From CAZZHG01 sp964653655 (GTDB lineage Bacteria > Bdellovibrionota > FAC87 > UBA2466), in assembly GCA_964653655.1 (NCBI GenBank), contig CAZZHG010000054.1:1-37149 (forward strand): a stretch of DNA of 37,149 bases. The letters run 5' to 3'. The notes under the pieces are model-generated. The model had not been told where the DNA came from and ran no database searches. It was given only the letters and a program-made list of their open reading frames with translations. A program made the position numbers and the translations under genes. Positions 14,408-22,894 of the stretch are shown here, piece after piece (positions within the stretch are counted from its first letter, which is position 1; the number at the start of each line of letters is the position of its first letter).

Positions 14408-15372
14408 AACGACCACGACGGTTACGGGCCAAAGAGGCCACGCGCAATCTGGTGAAGGAAGTACGGCTTTCTCTCGAACAGCTCATCCAGCCTTACTTTC
14501 TCGCCGACAAACCCAACGCCGAGGAGCCCATTGCCGGGTTTTCCGAAGTCTCCCGCTGGGGCATCGACGCTCTTTCGAAGCAAATCGAGGGCGATCTCGA
14601 GCGCGGCGTGAAGTCGTTTCTGCTTTTCGGCGGGGCGAAGGACAAGGACGAGCACGGAAAGAGCGCGTCCCGCACCGATGCGCAGATTCCGAGCGCGCTT
14701 CGAAAGCTCCGGGAACGGTTCGGCGACGCGCCGGTTCTCTTCACCGACGTTTGCCTTTGCCCTTATACGTCCCACGGTCACTGCGGAGTCCTGGAAGGCG
14801 ATCACATTTCCAACGATGCGTCTCTCGAGCCGCTCGCCCAGATGGCGATCGTGCACGCGCAGGCGGGCGCGGACTTCGTTGCGCCCTCCGACATGATGGA
14901 CGGCCGGATCGGCTACTTGAGAAAGAAGCTCGATAACACGGGGCTGACCGAAACCGGGATTCTCGCTTATACGGCGAAGTATGCTTCGAGTTACTATGGG
15001 CCGTTCCGGGAAGCCCTCGACAGCTCGCCCAAGAAAGGCGACCGTTCCACCTATCAGATGGATTATCGCTCGGCGACGGAAGCCCTTCGCGAGCTGGAGC
15101 TGGATCTGGAGGAAGGCGCCGATCTCGTGATGGTAAAACCGGCGCTGGCTTATCTCGACATCATCCAGAAGTTCCGGGAGCGCTCGACGGTGCCGGTGGC
15201 GGCTTACAGCGTCAGCGCCGAGTACCAGATGGTGAAGGAGCTCGCGGCGAAGGGAATGGCCGACGAGCGCAAATTGGCTTTGGAGAATCTGACGGCGATA
15301 GCCCGGGCTGGGGCGCAGGTGATCGTCACCTATTTTGCGAGCCCGATGGCTAAGAAAGGCTGGCTGAAGTGA
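14404..15372 (+). CDS. hemB: Delta-aminolevulinic acid dehydratase (porphobilinogen synthase)
   Basis: A 322-residue enzyme condensing two 5-aminolevulinates to porphobilinogen. The metal-binding segment DVCLCPYTSHGHCG retains all three cysteines, so it is the zinc-type enzyme. The two active-site lysines are Lys192 (TAKYASSYYGPFR) and the Schiff-base Lys245 (MVKPALAYLDI). APSDMMDGRI is also typical. It is placed between hemD and hemL, with ATGA and GTGA overlaps on each side, so its translation is coupled to both. Confidence 0.97.
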   Translation: MKRPRRLRAKEATRNLVKEVRLSLEQLIQPYFLADKPNAEEPIAGFSEVSRWGIDALSKQIEGDLERGVKSFLLFGGAKDKDEHGKSASRTDAQIPSALRKLRERFGDAPVLFTDVCLCPYTSHGHCGVLEGDHISNDASLEPLAQMAIVHAQAGADFVAPSDMMDGRIGYLRKKLDNTGLTETGILAYTAKYASSYYGPFREALDSSPKKGDRSTYQMDYRSATEALRELELDLEEGADLVMVKPALAYLDIIQKFRERSTVPVAAYSVSAEYQMVKELAAKGMADERKLALENLTAIARAGAQVIVTYFASPMAKKGWLK

Positions 15373-16622
15373 GCGACTGGATTCAAAGAGCGAGAAAGAT
15401 CATACCTGGCGGGGTGAACTCCCCGGTCCGCTCCTTCAAGCACGTGGGCGGAGATCCGATCTACTTCGAAAAAGGCGAGGGGGCCTACCTCACCGATGTG
15501 GACGGAAAGCGCTACGTCGATTTTTGCCTGAGCTTCGGCCCGCATCTGCTCGGCCACAGCCCGCCCCACGTCGTGAAGGCCATTCAGGAACAAGCGGCCA
15601 AAGCCACGAGCTTCGGTGCCTGCCACCCGAAGGAAGTGGAGCTCGCGGAGCTCATTCTCAAGGGCTATCCGTTTCTCGATCGGATTCGCCTCGTAAACTC
15701 GGGCACCGAAGCTCTGATGACCGCCATCCGAGTCGCCCGCGGTTTCACGGGCCGATCCAAGATCGTTCAGTTCGAAGGTTGCTACCACGGCCACAGCGAC
15801 GGTCTGCTTGCGAAAGCCGGCAGCGGCGTGGCCGAGTTGAGCGAGTCTACGTCCAAGGGAGTTCCGCCGAGCATCGTGCAAGACACCCTGAACGCCAGCT
15901 TCACGGACCTTTCGACGCTGGAGAAACTTTTCGCGAAGTTCCCGAAGGACATCGCGGTCGTAGTGCTGGAACCTATTCCGGCCAATAATGGGCTTCTCGT
16001 TCCGAAGCGGGAGCATCTGAAGAAGATCGTGGAGCTCGCTCACGCTCACGGCTCTCTCGTTTTATTCGACGAAGTGATTACCGGCTTTCGGGTTGGCGCT
16101 TCGGGCGCCGCGGGCTATTTCGATTTGCGCCCGGATCTCGTCACGCTCGGAAAGATCGTCGGCGGCGGCCTTCCGCTCGCCGCCGTCGCGGGAAAGAAGG
16201 AGATCATGGATTGCCTTGCCCCCGTCGGGCCGGTCTATCAGGCGGGAACGCTCTCCGGAAATCCACTGGCTTGCGCCGCGGGGGTCGCCGTTCTACAAAC
16301 GATCTTCCAGGATCCGCCGTATGCCGCGCTCGAGTTCACAACGACCTCGTTCACCGAAGCGCTTAAGGACATTCTTTCGAAGTGGGGCCCGGTGCGCATC
16401 CGGCGCATTGCCTCGCTTTTCTGGATCGATTTCGGGGAAGGGGACGAGTTTCCGCCCGACATCAACGAAAAGACCAAGAAGCGGTACGCGGATTTCTTTC
16501 ACCGGGCGTTAAAAGACGGCATCTATTTCGCGCCGTCGCCGTACGAGGTCGGTTTCCTCAGCGCCGCCCATACCACGGCCGTGCTGAACGAGGTTCTCGG
16601 GAAGATGGAGAAATGGAAGTAG
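15369..16622 (+). CDS. hemL: Glutamate-1-semialdehyde 2,1-aminomutase
   Basis: A 417-residue PLP-dependent class III aminotransferase-fold enzyme making 5-aminolevulinate, the step after HemA. IPGGVNSPVRSFKHVGGDP is the usual N-terminal signature. VNSGTEALMTAIRVARG binds the cofactor phosphate, FDEVITGFRVG holds the cofactor Asp, and the PLP lysine is Lys262 in TLGKIVGGGLP. The start is a GTG at 15369 overlapping the hemB stop. The end overlaps the histidine kinase gene by 10 bases. Confidence 0.97.
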   Translation: MSDWIQRARKIIPGGVNSPVRSFKHVGGDPIYFEKGEGAYLTDVDGKRYVDFCLSFGPHLLGHSPPHVVKAIQEQAAKATSFGACHPKEVELAELILKGYPFLDRIRLVNSGTEALMTAIRVARGFTGRSKIVQFEGCYHGHSDGLLAKAGSGVAELSESTSKGVPPSIVQDTLNASFTDLSTLEKLFAKFPKDIAVVVLEPIPANNGLLVPKREHLKKIVELAHAHGSLVLFDEVITGFRVGASGAAGYFDLRPDLVTLGKIVGGGLPLAAVAGKKEIMDCLAPVGPVYQAGTLSGNPLACAAGVAVLQTIFQDPPYAALEFTTTSFTEALKDILSKWGPVRIRRIASLFWIDFGEGDEFPPDINEKTKKRYADFFHRALKDGIYFAPSPYEVGFLSAAHTTAVLNEVLGKMEKWK

Positions 16623-17593
16623 CGCGCAAAAAATCCATCCTGCTCTTCGTGGCGGTCGCCGTCCTTCTGGTCGCTCAGGTCGGTTGGTGGATGTTCGTGT
16701 TCCTCGACGACGTGAACGTCATCGCGCGCCTGAAAACCGAGGCTCTCCATCTTACTTTGAAGGACGATCCCATCTCCATCGTCATAGAAGAGGACAAAAT
16801 CGCCCAAAGCGTTCATCGCCGCCGGCTCATGTTCCTCAGCGAGGGCGGAACCTTCGCGCTTCTTTCCTGCTGGGGCATCTATCTCCTCTATAGAGCGTTT
16901 CGGGTGGAAGCCAAGGCGCGGGAGATTGAGCGCAACTTCATCGAAGTCGTCACTCACGAGTCCAAGACCCCGCTTACCGCCATGAAGCTTCGTCTGGAGT
17001 CGCTCGCCGGCAAAGCGGACGAGGCCCAAGGCAAAGACTTGAAGCTGGCCCTCGAGGAAGTGCGGCGTCTTTCGTCGATTTTCGACAAAGCGATGAGCCT
17101 GAACCGCATAGAGCGGGAAGCGCTCTCTTTCGAAGTGATCGCGGTCGCCGAAGCCGTCCGCCAGGTTACCCGCCGGATGGAGCCGCTGCTCAATACCCGT
17201 CAGGTGGAGCTCAAGGTTCAGCTCGACGACGAAGCTCTGGTGAAGGGCGATCTCTTCGCTCTCATCAACGTCGTGCAGAGCCTTCTCGAGAACGCGGTCT
17301 TCTACAACGACAGCGCGCAAAAGCAGCTTCACGTTTCGGTGGCCCGGGCGGCCAGCCGGGTCGTGGTGAAGGTCGCCGATAACGGCCCCGGGATCGATGC
17401 GAAGGATAGGCCAAAGATTTTCGAGCGCTTCTATCGGGGCAAGCACGGCCACGGCACTTCCGGCGTTTCCGGCACGGGCCTGGGCTTATACCTGGCGAAA
17501 ACCCTGGTGCAGGCGCACGGCGGCTCACTGACGCTGGGCGAGCGCTCGCCGGGAACCGAGTTCATCATCGACTTGCCGGGGGTGGCCGCATGA
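16613..17593 (+). CDS. Sensor histidine kinase embedded in the haem operon
   Basis: A 326-residue membrane kinase. Transmembrane helix 1 spans about residues 8-30, a short periplasmic loop of about 41 residues follows, and helix 2 spans about 72-95. The HisKA dimerisation domain has the phospho-acceptor His115 in VVTHESKTPLTAM. The ATPase domain has the N box (QSLLENAVFYN), the G1 box (VADNGPGID), an F box (IFERFYRG) and the G2 box (GTGLGLYLAK). The start at 16613 lies inside the end of hemL with GGAG close ahead. A longer frame from 16382 only reads hemL out of frame. The loop is too small for a large ligand domain, so the signal may be membrane- or loop-sensed. Its partner follows with an ATGA overlap. 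Confidence 0.93.
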   Translation: MEVARKKSILLFVAVAVLLVAQVGWWMFVFLDDVNVIARLKTEALHLTLKDDPISIVIEEDKIAQSVHRRRLMFLSEGGTFALLSCWGIYLLYRAFRVEAKAREIERNFIEVVTHESKTPLTAMKLRLESLAGKADEAQGKDLKLALEEVRRLSSIFDKAMSLNRIEREALSFEVIAVAEAVRQVTRRMEPLLNTRQVELKVQLDDEALVKGDLFALINVVQSLLENAVFYNDSAQKQLHVSVARAASRVVVKVADNGPGIDAKDRPKIFERFYRGKHGHGTSGVSGTGLGLYLAKTLVQAHGGSLTLGERSPGTEFIIDLPGVAA

Positions 17594-18300
17594 CCGCCGA
17601 CAAGCGCATCCGCATCGCGGTGGTGGAGGACGAGCCGACGATCCGCGAGCTCGTGGGGGAGCGTCTTCGGGGCGAAGGTTTCGAAGTGGGCGAGTTCGAC
17701 AGCCCGGCGTCGCTCGATAAGATGAAAGCGGACTGGGGCAAGTACGACCTTTTTATCGTCGATATCATGTTTCATGGCGACAAATCCGGCTTTGCCGTCT
17801 GCGAGAAGCTTCGCGACGTCTCGCCGACGCTTCCGGTATTGATCCTGTCCGCCCTTTCCGAGCCGGTGGACCGGATCGAAGGCCTGAAAGCGGGGGCCGA
17901 CGATTATTTGACCAAGCCCTTCGAGATGGAAGAGCTGCTCCTGCGCATCCGTGGGATGCTGAAACGCCGCTCCTGGTACGCGGAGCTTCCCTCGGACGGG
18001 TCGGTGTTCAGCTGGGGCAAATGCAGCATCGATTTCGTGAAGCTCGAGGGAAAGCGGGGCGCGGATAAGTTCGCCCTCTCCCAAAAGGAAGCGATGCTGA
18101 TGAAGATTCTCGTGCAAAGGGAAGGGCAAGTGGTCGCCCGCGACGAGATTCTCGATAAAGTTTGGGGTTACGACGTTTTTCCGTCGAGCCGGACGGTGGA
18201 CAATTTCATCGTGCGGCTTCGCAAGTATTTCGAGGAGGTCCCCGGCGCTCCGAAACATATCCATTCGGTGCGGGGCATGGGGTACAAATTCACAAAATGA
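17590..18300 (+). CDS. OmpR/PhoB-family response regulator embedded in the haem operon
   Basis: A 236-residue regulator. The receiver domain (about 1-120) has the acidic pair VVEDEPT, phospho-acceptor Asp58 (YDLFIVDIMF), the conserved Ser in LILSALSEP and the Lys in YLTKPFEM. The DNA-binding winged helix (about 135-236) carries the usual LSQKEAMLMKILVQREGQVV, RDEILDKVWG, SRTVDNFIVRLRKYFE and IHSVRGMGYKF. Such proteins bind direct repeats at about 11-bp spacing, and one such repeat lies upstream of hemA. It overlaps the kinase gene before and hemE after (ATGA both), so the three are translated together. It is likely to control this operon, by inference. Confidence 0.95.
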   Translation: MTADKRIRIAVVEDEPTIRELVGERLRGEGFEVGEFDSPASLDKMKADWGKYDLFIVDIMFHGDKSGFAVCEKLRDVSPTLPVLILSALSEPVDRIEGLKAGADDYLTKPFEMEELLLRIRGMLKRRSWYAELPSDGSVFSWGKCSIDFVKLEGKRGADKFALSQKEAMLMKILVQREGQVVARDEILDKVWGYDVFPSSRTVDNFIVRLRKYFEEVPGAPKHIHSVRGMGYKFTK

Positions 18301-19325
18301 AGCCTTTTATCGTTAGACATTTGGCGGGTGAGAAGCAGGGCCGGTTCCCGGTGTGGTTCATGAGGCAGGCGGGCCGCTATTTGCCCAGCTACCAGGCCCT
18401 CCGCAAGGAACACTCGTTCTGGAAGATGGTGACCACTCCTGAACTGGTCGCCCAGGTAAGCCTGCTTCCCCTGAAGGAGCTTCCCGTCGACGGCGTCATC
18501 TTTTTCTCCGACATCCTGACCCTCCCTTACGGAATGGGCATGGACATCGAGATGAAGGAAGCCATCGGGCCCGTCGTTAAGAAGCCCCTTCTTTCCGTCG
18601 AGGATTTCAAATTCTTCGAGTCCTTCCGGCCGGCGGAGCACACCGCCTTCGTCGGGCAGGGGCTGCAGCTCATCAAGAAGGAATTGCCGCCGGAAACGGC
18701 GCTGCTCGGTTTCGCGGGGGCCCCGTGGACGGTCGGCTCCTACCTTACGGAAGGCCACCTCAAGAAGCGGCAATTCGCCGCCATCAAGAGCTGGATGTAC
18801 CGCGATCCGAAAAGCCTTCGCGCCGCCATGGAGCCTCTCGCGGCCGCGACCGTCGAGTACATGAAGTTTCAGCAGAAGAACGGCGCCCACGTGGTTCAGC
18901 TCTTCGACACGTGGCTGTCCGAAATGCCGAAGCCGTTTTTCACCGAGCTCTACCTGCCGCTGCTCAATCTCATGTTCCGCGAGATCAAAAAGGGCGGCCC
19001 GGTGATCTATTTCGCCAAGCACTGCCACCACCTCCTCGAAGAGTTCACCAAGCTCGAGATGGACGTGCTCAGCGTCGACAACCTCGTTCCGCTTTCGGAA
19101 GTGGACCGCCGCACGGAGGGAAAGTTCTCCCTGCAGGGCAATCTCGATCCGGCTTGCCTCTTGTCCGATCCCAGCACCGTCCGCGCGCAGACGAGGCGGC
19201 TCGTGCAGGAAGCCAAGCGGCTCGCTAAGCCCGCCATCATCAACCTCGGGCACGGCATTTTTCCGGACACGCCTTTCGAGAATGCTAAAGTGTTCGTGGA
19301 GGAGGCTCGGGCTCTATGGGTGTAA
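18297..19325 (+). CDS. hemE: Uroporphyrinogen decarboxylase
   Basis: A 342-residue cytoplasmic enzyme removing four carboxylates from uroporphyrinogen III to give coproporphyrinogen III. The substrate-binding signature PVWFMRQAGRYLPSYQALR is at residues 18-36, with the essential Asp in FFSDILTLPYGMG. GFAGAPWTVGSYL and LFDTWLSE follow, and INLGHGIFPDTP is near the end. The start at 18297 overlaps the regulator stop (ATGA). An upstream in-frame start at 18162 lies within the regulator and is rejected. It overlaps hemN by 10 bases. Confidence 0.97.
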   Translation: MKPFIVRHLAGEKQGRFPVWFMRQAGRYLPSYQALRKEHSFWKMVTTPELVAQVSLLPLKELPVDGVIFFSDILTLPYGMGMDIEMKEAIGPVVKKPLLSVEDFKFFESFRPAEHTAFVGQGLQLIKKELPPETALLGFAGAPWTVGSYLTEGHLKKRQFAAIKSWMYRDPKSLRAAMEPLAAATVEYMKFQQKNGAHVVQLFDTWLSEMPKPFFTELYLPLLNLMFREIKKGGPVIYFAKHCHHLLEEFTKLEMDVLSVDNLVPLSEVDRRTEGKFSLQGNLDPACLLSDPSTVRAQTRRLVQEAKRLAKPAIINLGHGIFPDTPFENAKVFVEEARALWV

Positions 19326-20677
19326 AGGCGCTCGTCGAGAAATACAGCCTTTCGGGACCCCGCTACACGTCCTATCCGACCGCCCCCATCTGGACGGGCG
19401 ATCTCGGGCCGGACGCGTACCGCAGTCATCTGCAGTCCGGGTTTCTCGGCGAAGGCAAGACGCTCGCGCTCTACGTGCACATCCCATTTTGCGAGTCGCT
19501 TTGTTACTACTGCGGCTGCAACATTCAGATCACCCACGATCACGGCCGTTCCGGCTCCTACGTGGATGCGCTTTTGCTCGAGCTTAAGACCATCGCCGAG
19601 CTCATCGGCGGCCGGCGCACGCTGACCCAAATCAGCTGGGGAGGGGGAACGCCCACGTTTCTCACCCTCGACGAGATCCGAAAGCTTCAGGAGGGGACCA
19701 CTCGACTCTTCGATCTGGCCTCCGACGCCGACGTCAGCATCGAGATCGACCCGCGGGTCACCTCCGATGCTCAGCTGGAGCTCTTGAAGGCGCTCGGTTT
19801 CACCCGCGTGAGCCTCGGAGTGCAGGATTTCGACGATAAGGTGCAGCAGGCGGTCAACCGGATCCAGCCCGCCGACATGACCAAGCGGATGCTCGAAAAG
19901 TGCAAGTCGCTCGGTTTTCTAGAGACCAATTTCGATCTGATTTACGGGCTTCCCTATCAGAAGCTCGGCACGTTCGAGAAGACGATCGACGAAGTCGTGG
20001 CGATGCAGCCCTCCCGAATCGCCCTCTATAACTATGCGCGGCTTCCGAACATGGTGAAGCACCAGGCCATTCTCGAGGACAAACCCTTCGCGGATGCGTC
20101 CGAGCGCATCGACATTTTCGCCATGGCCTACGAGAAACTTACCGCCTCGGGTTACGGCGCCATCGGCATGGATCACTTTTCCCACAAGTCGGATTCCCTC
20201 TACCGGGCTCTTTCCGAGGGGACGCTATACCGCAATTTCATGGGTTACGTGGTCCGCAAAGGCACCGATCTCGTCGGCATCGGGGCTTCGGCCATCGGCG
20301 AGTTAGGAGATGCTTACTTTCAAAACGTACGCGGAGCCAAGGAATACGAGGAAAAGGTGCGCGCCACGGGGCTCGCGGCGTTCCGCGGGCACCGGCTTTC
20401 CTCCGACGATAAGCGCCGAAAGTGGATCATTCAGACGCTCATGTGCCGTTTCAGGCTCGATTACGGCGAGTACCAGTCGCGATTCGGTGAGTCGTTTCCG
20501 GCGGTATTTTCCGACGAAATCGCCCGTCTTGCGGGCCTCACGTCCGACGGTCTCGTCGTCATAACGCCGAATTCCATCGAGGTGACCGAGACCGGCCGTC
20601 TGTTCATCCGCAACGTCGCGATGGTTTTCGACGCCTATCTCAAGGGCGCCAAGGTCACTTACTCGAAAACTGTGTAA
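19316..20677 (+). CDS. hemN: Oxygen-independent coproporphyrinogen III dehydrogenase (radical SAM)
   Basis: A 453-residue radical-SAM enzyme converting coproporphyrinogen III to protoporphyrinogen IX without oxygen. The cluster motif HIPFCESLCYYCGCN gives Cys59, Cys63 and Cys66, with the extra Cys68 typical of true HemN. YTSYPTAP precedes it, SWGGGTPTFL is the SAM-binding stretch, and GIGASAIGELGDAYFQN and the C-terminal substrate domain complete the normal length. That length and the CxxxCxxCxC motif argue against the shorter HemW. It ends the haem operon. No protoporphyrinogen oxidase or ferrochelatase gene is in the window. Confidence 0.96.
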   Translation: MGVKALVEKYSLSGPRYTSYPTAPIWTGDLGPDAYRSHLQSGFLGEGKTLALYVHIPFCESLCYYCGCNIQITHDHGRSGSYVDALLLELKTIAELIGGRRTLTQISWGGGTPTFLTLDEIRKLQEGTTRLFDLASDADVSIEIDPRVTSDAQLELLKALGFTRVSLGVQDFDDKVQQAVNRIQPADMTKRMLEKCKSLGFLETNFDLIYGLPYQKLGTFEKTIDEVVAMQPSRIALYNYARLPNMVKHQAILEDKPFADASERIDIFAMAYEKLTASGYGAIGMDHFSHKSDSLYRALSEGTLYRNFMGYVVRKGTDLVGIGASAIGELGDAYFQNVRGAKEYEEKVRATGLAAFRGHRLSSDDKRRKWIIQTLMCRFRLDYGEYQSRFGESFPAVFSDEIARLAGLTSDGLVVITPNSIEVTETGRLFIRNVAMVFDAYLKGAKVTYSKTV

Positions 20678-20691
20678 GGCCACAAAGCCGG

Positions 20692-20817
20692 CCGTCATCC
20701 CAGGAGCGAAGCGACGTGGGACCCTTGGCCGGTATATGAGCTGAAAACGACGATATCCGCTTGGGCACAGGCCAAAAGGTTCCTCCGCCTCGCTTCGCAC
20801 GGCTCTCGGAATGACGG
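20692..20817. repeat. Imperfect-palindrome intergenic repeat (MITE-like)
   Basis: The element is bounded by CCGTCATCCC (20692-20701) and GGAATGACGG (20808-20817), complementary at 9 of 10 bases. The similarity continues inward: both arms contain the GAAGCGA core and end in TTGGCC-like blocks around a 40-base centre. The GTCATCCC...GAATGAC termini with GCGAAGCGA inside are typical of short dispersed palindromic repeats seen between genes in many bacteria. It lies 14 bases after hemN and may help end its transcript. It has no coding capacity. Confidence 0.7.
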
Positions 20818-20835
20818 GCGGCAGCGCTCATTTTT

Positions 20836-20882
20836 TCCGACGACAAAATAAATTCTATCGTCGGAGAAGTTTGCGCTATACT
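20836..20882 (+). promoter_or_regulatory. Candidate promoter with inverted repeat for the small basic protein gene
   Basis: TATACT (20877-20882) is a good -10 box. TTCTAT at 20853-20858 is a weak -35 at 18 bases. TCCGACGA (20836-20843) is exactly complementary to TCGTCGGA (20858-20865), so the dyad brackets the -35 region as an operator would. A strong GGAGGAAC ribosome site follows before the ATG at 20922. Confidence 0.45.
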
Positions 20883-20921
20883 TTAGCCTCCAGAGTTAAG
20901 TCTGTATTCCGGAGGAACGAA

Positions 20922-21179
20922 ATGCCAAACAAAGTAGCTAAGCTCGGAATCAAGAAGGAAGACGGTTGGCTCTATTATCTCGATAAGAAGGGCAACGTCT
21001 CCCGCGCGAAGATGGGCCGCGGCCGCAAGGCCTCCAAGGCGAAGCCCCAAGTGGTCGCCAAAGCGGGCGTCAAGCGCCAGAGCGGGTTTTTGTACTTCAT
21101 CGACAAGCTGGGCGACCTGTCCAGCGTGAAGATGTCGCGCAAGGGCCGCAAAAAGAAGGCCGCTAAGAAGCGCAAGTAA
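20922..21179 (+). CDS. Small basic protein of two tandem copies of one motif
   Basis: An 85-residue, strongly basic protein. Residues about 5-35 (VAKLGIKKEDGWLYYLDKKG and NVSRAKMGRG) are repeated at about 46-76 (VAKAGVKRQSGFLYFIDKLG and DLSSVKMSRK). The tail KGRKKKAAKKRK is histone-H1-like. The copies share the pattern V-A-K-x-G-[IV]-K-[KR]-x-x-G-[WF]-L-Y-[YF]-[LI]-D-K-x-G-[ND]-[VL]-S. That spacing suggests a small beta-hairpin module with a basic face, so nucleic-acid or ribosome binding is a reasonable guess. The start follows an excellent GGAGGAAC. It is a single gene with its own promoter and terminator and probably highly expressed. I know no characterised member. Confidence 0.85.
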   Translation: MPNKVAKLGIKKEDGWLYYLDKKGNVSRAKMGRGRKASKAKPQVVAKAGVKRQSGFLYFIDKLGDLSSVKMSRKGRKKKAAKKRK

Positions 21180-21192
21180 GCAGGCGTTTTCC

Positions 21193-21225
21193 GCCCGCCT
21201 TCCCTTCGGGGGAGGCGGGCTTTTT
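21193..21225 (+). terminator. Rho-independent terminator after the small basic protein gene
   Basis: A strong hairpin with arms GCCCGCCT... and ...AGGCGGGC around a TTCG loop is followed by five T. It begins 13 bases after the stop at 21179. Confidence 0.92.
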
Positions 21226-21268
21226 CATTTCGCCCGCCTGTGGTACGACCTCCCAGCGGAGGCCCTTC

Positions 21269-22894
21269 ATGGATAACTGGACCAGCAATCTTCCTTCTCC
21301 CCATAACGAGCCCACGCTCGAGTACCGCCCCGATTCGGCGGAAACCAAGGCCTTAAAGGCCCAGCTTAAATCCATGGCGGCATCCGAAATCGAGATTCCG
21401 CTCATCATCGACGGCAAGGAAGTGCGCACTGGTAAGACGGAGGACGTCCGCCAGCCTCACAACCACCGGCACCGCCTCGCCACCGTCCACCTCGGGGGAG
21501 CGAAGGAAATCAAGGCGGCTATCGATGGCGCCCTGAAGGCCCAAAAGGAATGGGCGGAGATGCCCGCTTCCCAGCGCGCCGGGATCTTTCTGAAGGCGGC
21601 GGAACTGCTTTCCCAGAAATACCGCTGGACCTTGAACGGCGCGACCATGCTCGGACAGAGCAAAACCTGCCACCAGGCCGAGATCGATTCCGCCTGCGAG
21701 CTCATCGACTTCTTGCGCTTCAACGTCCACTTTTACGAGCAGCTGCTTGCCATGCAGCCGCTTTCCGGGCCCGGCATGTGGAACCGGATGCAGTACCGGC
21801 CCCTCGAAGGGTTCGTGTTCGCGCTCACCCCCTTCAACTTCACGGCCATCGGCGGCAACCTGCCCACCTCCGTCGCCATGCTCGGAAACGTCGTGGTGTG
21901 GAAGCCCTCCACGACCGCCGTGTACTCCAACTACCATTTTCTCAAGATTCTCCACGAAGCGGGCCTTCCCCCGGGAGTCATCCAGTTCGTTCCCGGCGGC
22001 GGCGAGGAAATCGCGCGCGCGGTGCTCGGCGACAGAAACCTCGCCGGCATTCATTTCACGGGCTCCACCGGCGTCTTCAACAGCATGTGGAAGACGGTCG
22101 GAGAGAATATCGGCAACTACCGCGCCTATCCGCGGGTCGTCGGCGAGACGGGCGGCAAGGACTTCGTGTTCGCCCACGCTTCGGCGGACGTGAACGTGCT
22201 CGCCACCGCCATCACCCGCGGTTCGTTCGAGTACCAGGGCCAGAAATGCTCCGCGGCTTCCCGCGCGTACATCCCGAAAAGCCTGTGGCCGAAAGTGAAG
22301 GAACGGCTTCTCGCCGACGTGAAGTCCATCAAGATGGGCGACGTCACGGATTTCTCGAACTACATGGGCGCGGTCATCGACAAGAAGGCGTTCACGCGCA
22401 TCAAGGGCTACATCGACGAGGCGAAGAAGAACCCGAACATCACGGTGCTTGCGGGCGGCGAGTGCGACGACCAGACGGGCTACTTCGTTCAGCCGACGCT
22501 TCTCGAAACGAAGGACGCGAAGTACCGCACCATGTGCGAGGAAATCTTCGGACCGGTCATGACGATTCACGCTTACGAAGACAGCCAGCTCGACGAGATG
22601 CTCAAAATTTGCGATGAAACGACGCCTTACGCTTTGACCGGCGCCATCCTCGCTCAGGATCGCAAGGCCATCGTGAAGATGACCAACGCGCTCACTCAAT
22701 CGGCGGGTAACTTCTACATCAACAACAAGCCGACGGGCGCCGTCGTGGGCCAGCAGCCCTTCGGCGGCGCGAGAGCTTCCGGTACGAACGACAAAGCGGG
22801 AAGTTTACTTAATCTGATCCGGTGGACTTCGGTGCGGACGGTGTCGGAAACCTTCAACCCGCCGACGGACTATCGTTACCCCTGGCTAGGTTGA
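21269..22894 (+). CDS. pruA: L-glutamate gamma-semialdehyde dehydrogenase (1-pyrroline-5-carboxylate dehydrogenase)
   Basis: A 541-residue aldehyde dehydrogenase oxidising glutamate semialdehyde to glutamate with NAD+, the second step of proline degradation. The single-domain form with the N-terminal stretch (about 1-45) resembles the mitochondrial ALDH4A1/PruA type rather than the bifunctional PutA. TPFNFTAIGGNLPTSVAMLG and VVWKPS bind the cofactor. FTGSTGVF is the glycine motif, the general-base Glu293 is in VGETGGKDF and the catalytic Cys327 in QGQKCSAASRAYI. QQPFGGARASGTNDKAG is a family hallmark. GGAGG stands 6 bases before the ATG. No proline dehydrogenase is in the window. Confidence 0.94.
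   Translation: MDNWTSNLPSPHNEPTLEYRPDSAETKALKAQLKSMAASEIEIPLIIDGKEVRTGKTEDVRQPHNHRHRLATVHLGGAKEIKAAIDGALKAQKEWAEMPASQRAGIFLKAAELLSQKYRWTLNGATMLGQSKTCHQAEIDSACELIDFLRFNVHFYEQLLAMQPLSGPGMWNRMQYRPLEGFVFALTPFNFTAIGGNLPTSVAMLGNVVVWKPSTTAVYSNYHFLKILHEAGLPPGVIQFVPGGGEEIARAVLGDRNLAGIHFTGSTGVFNSMWKTVGENIGNYRAYPRVVGETGGKDFVFAHASADVNVLATAITRGSFEYQGQKCSAASRAYIPKSLWPKVKERLLADVKSIKMGDVTDFSNYMGAVIDKKAFTRIKGYIDEAKKNPNITVLAGGECDDQTGYFVQPTLLETKDAKYRTMCEEIFGPVMTIHAYEDSQLDEMLKICDETTPYALTGAILAQDRKAIVKMTNALTQSAGNFYINNKPTGAVVGQQPFGGARASGTNDKAGSLLNLIRWTSVRTVSETFNPPTDYRYPWLG

Noticed and set aside
21250..21268. Possible second terminator or attenuator before pruA (CGCCCGCCTG repeat of the terminator arm)
   Set aside because: It repeats part of the preceding terminator arm but has no new T-run, and the stretch also supplies the pruA ribosome site.
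21353..22699. A 448-codon minus-strand frame opposite pruA
   Set aside because: It is a shadow of the aldehyde dehydrogenase, rich in Arg/Asp/Val/His, with no domain.
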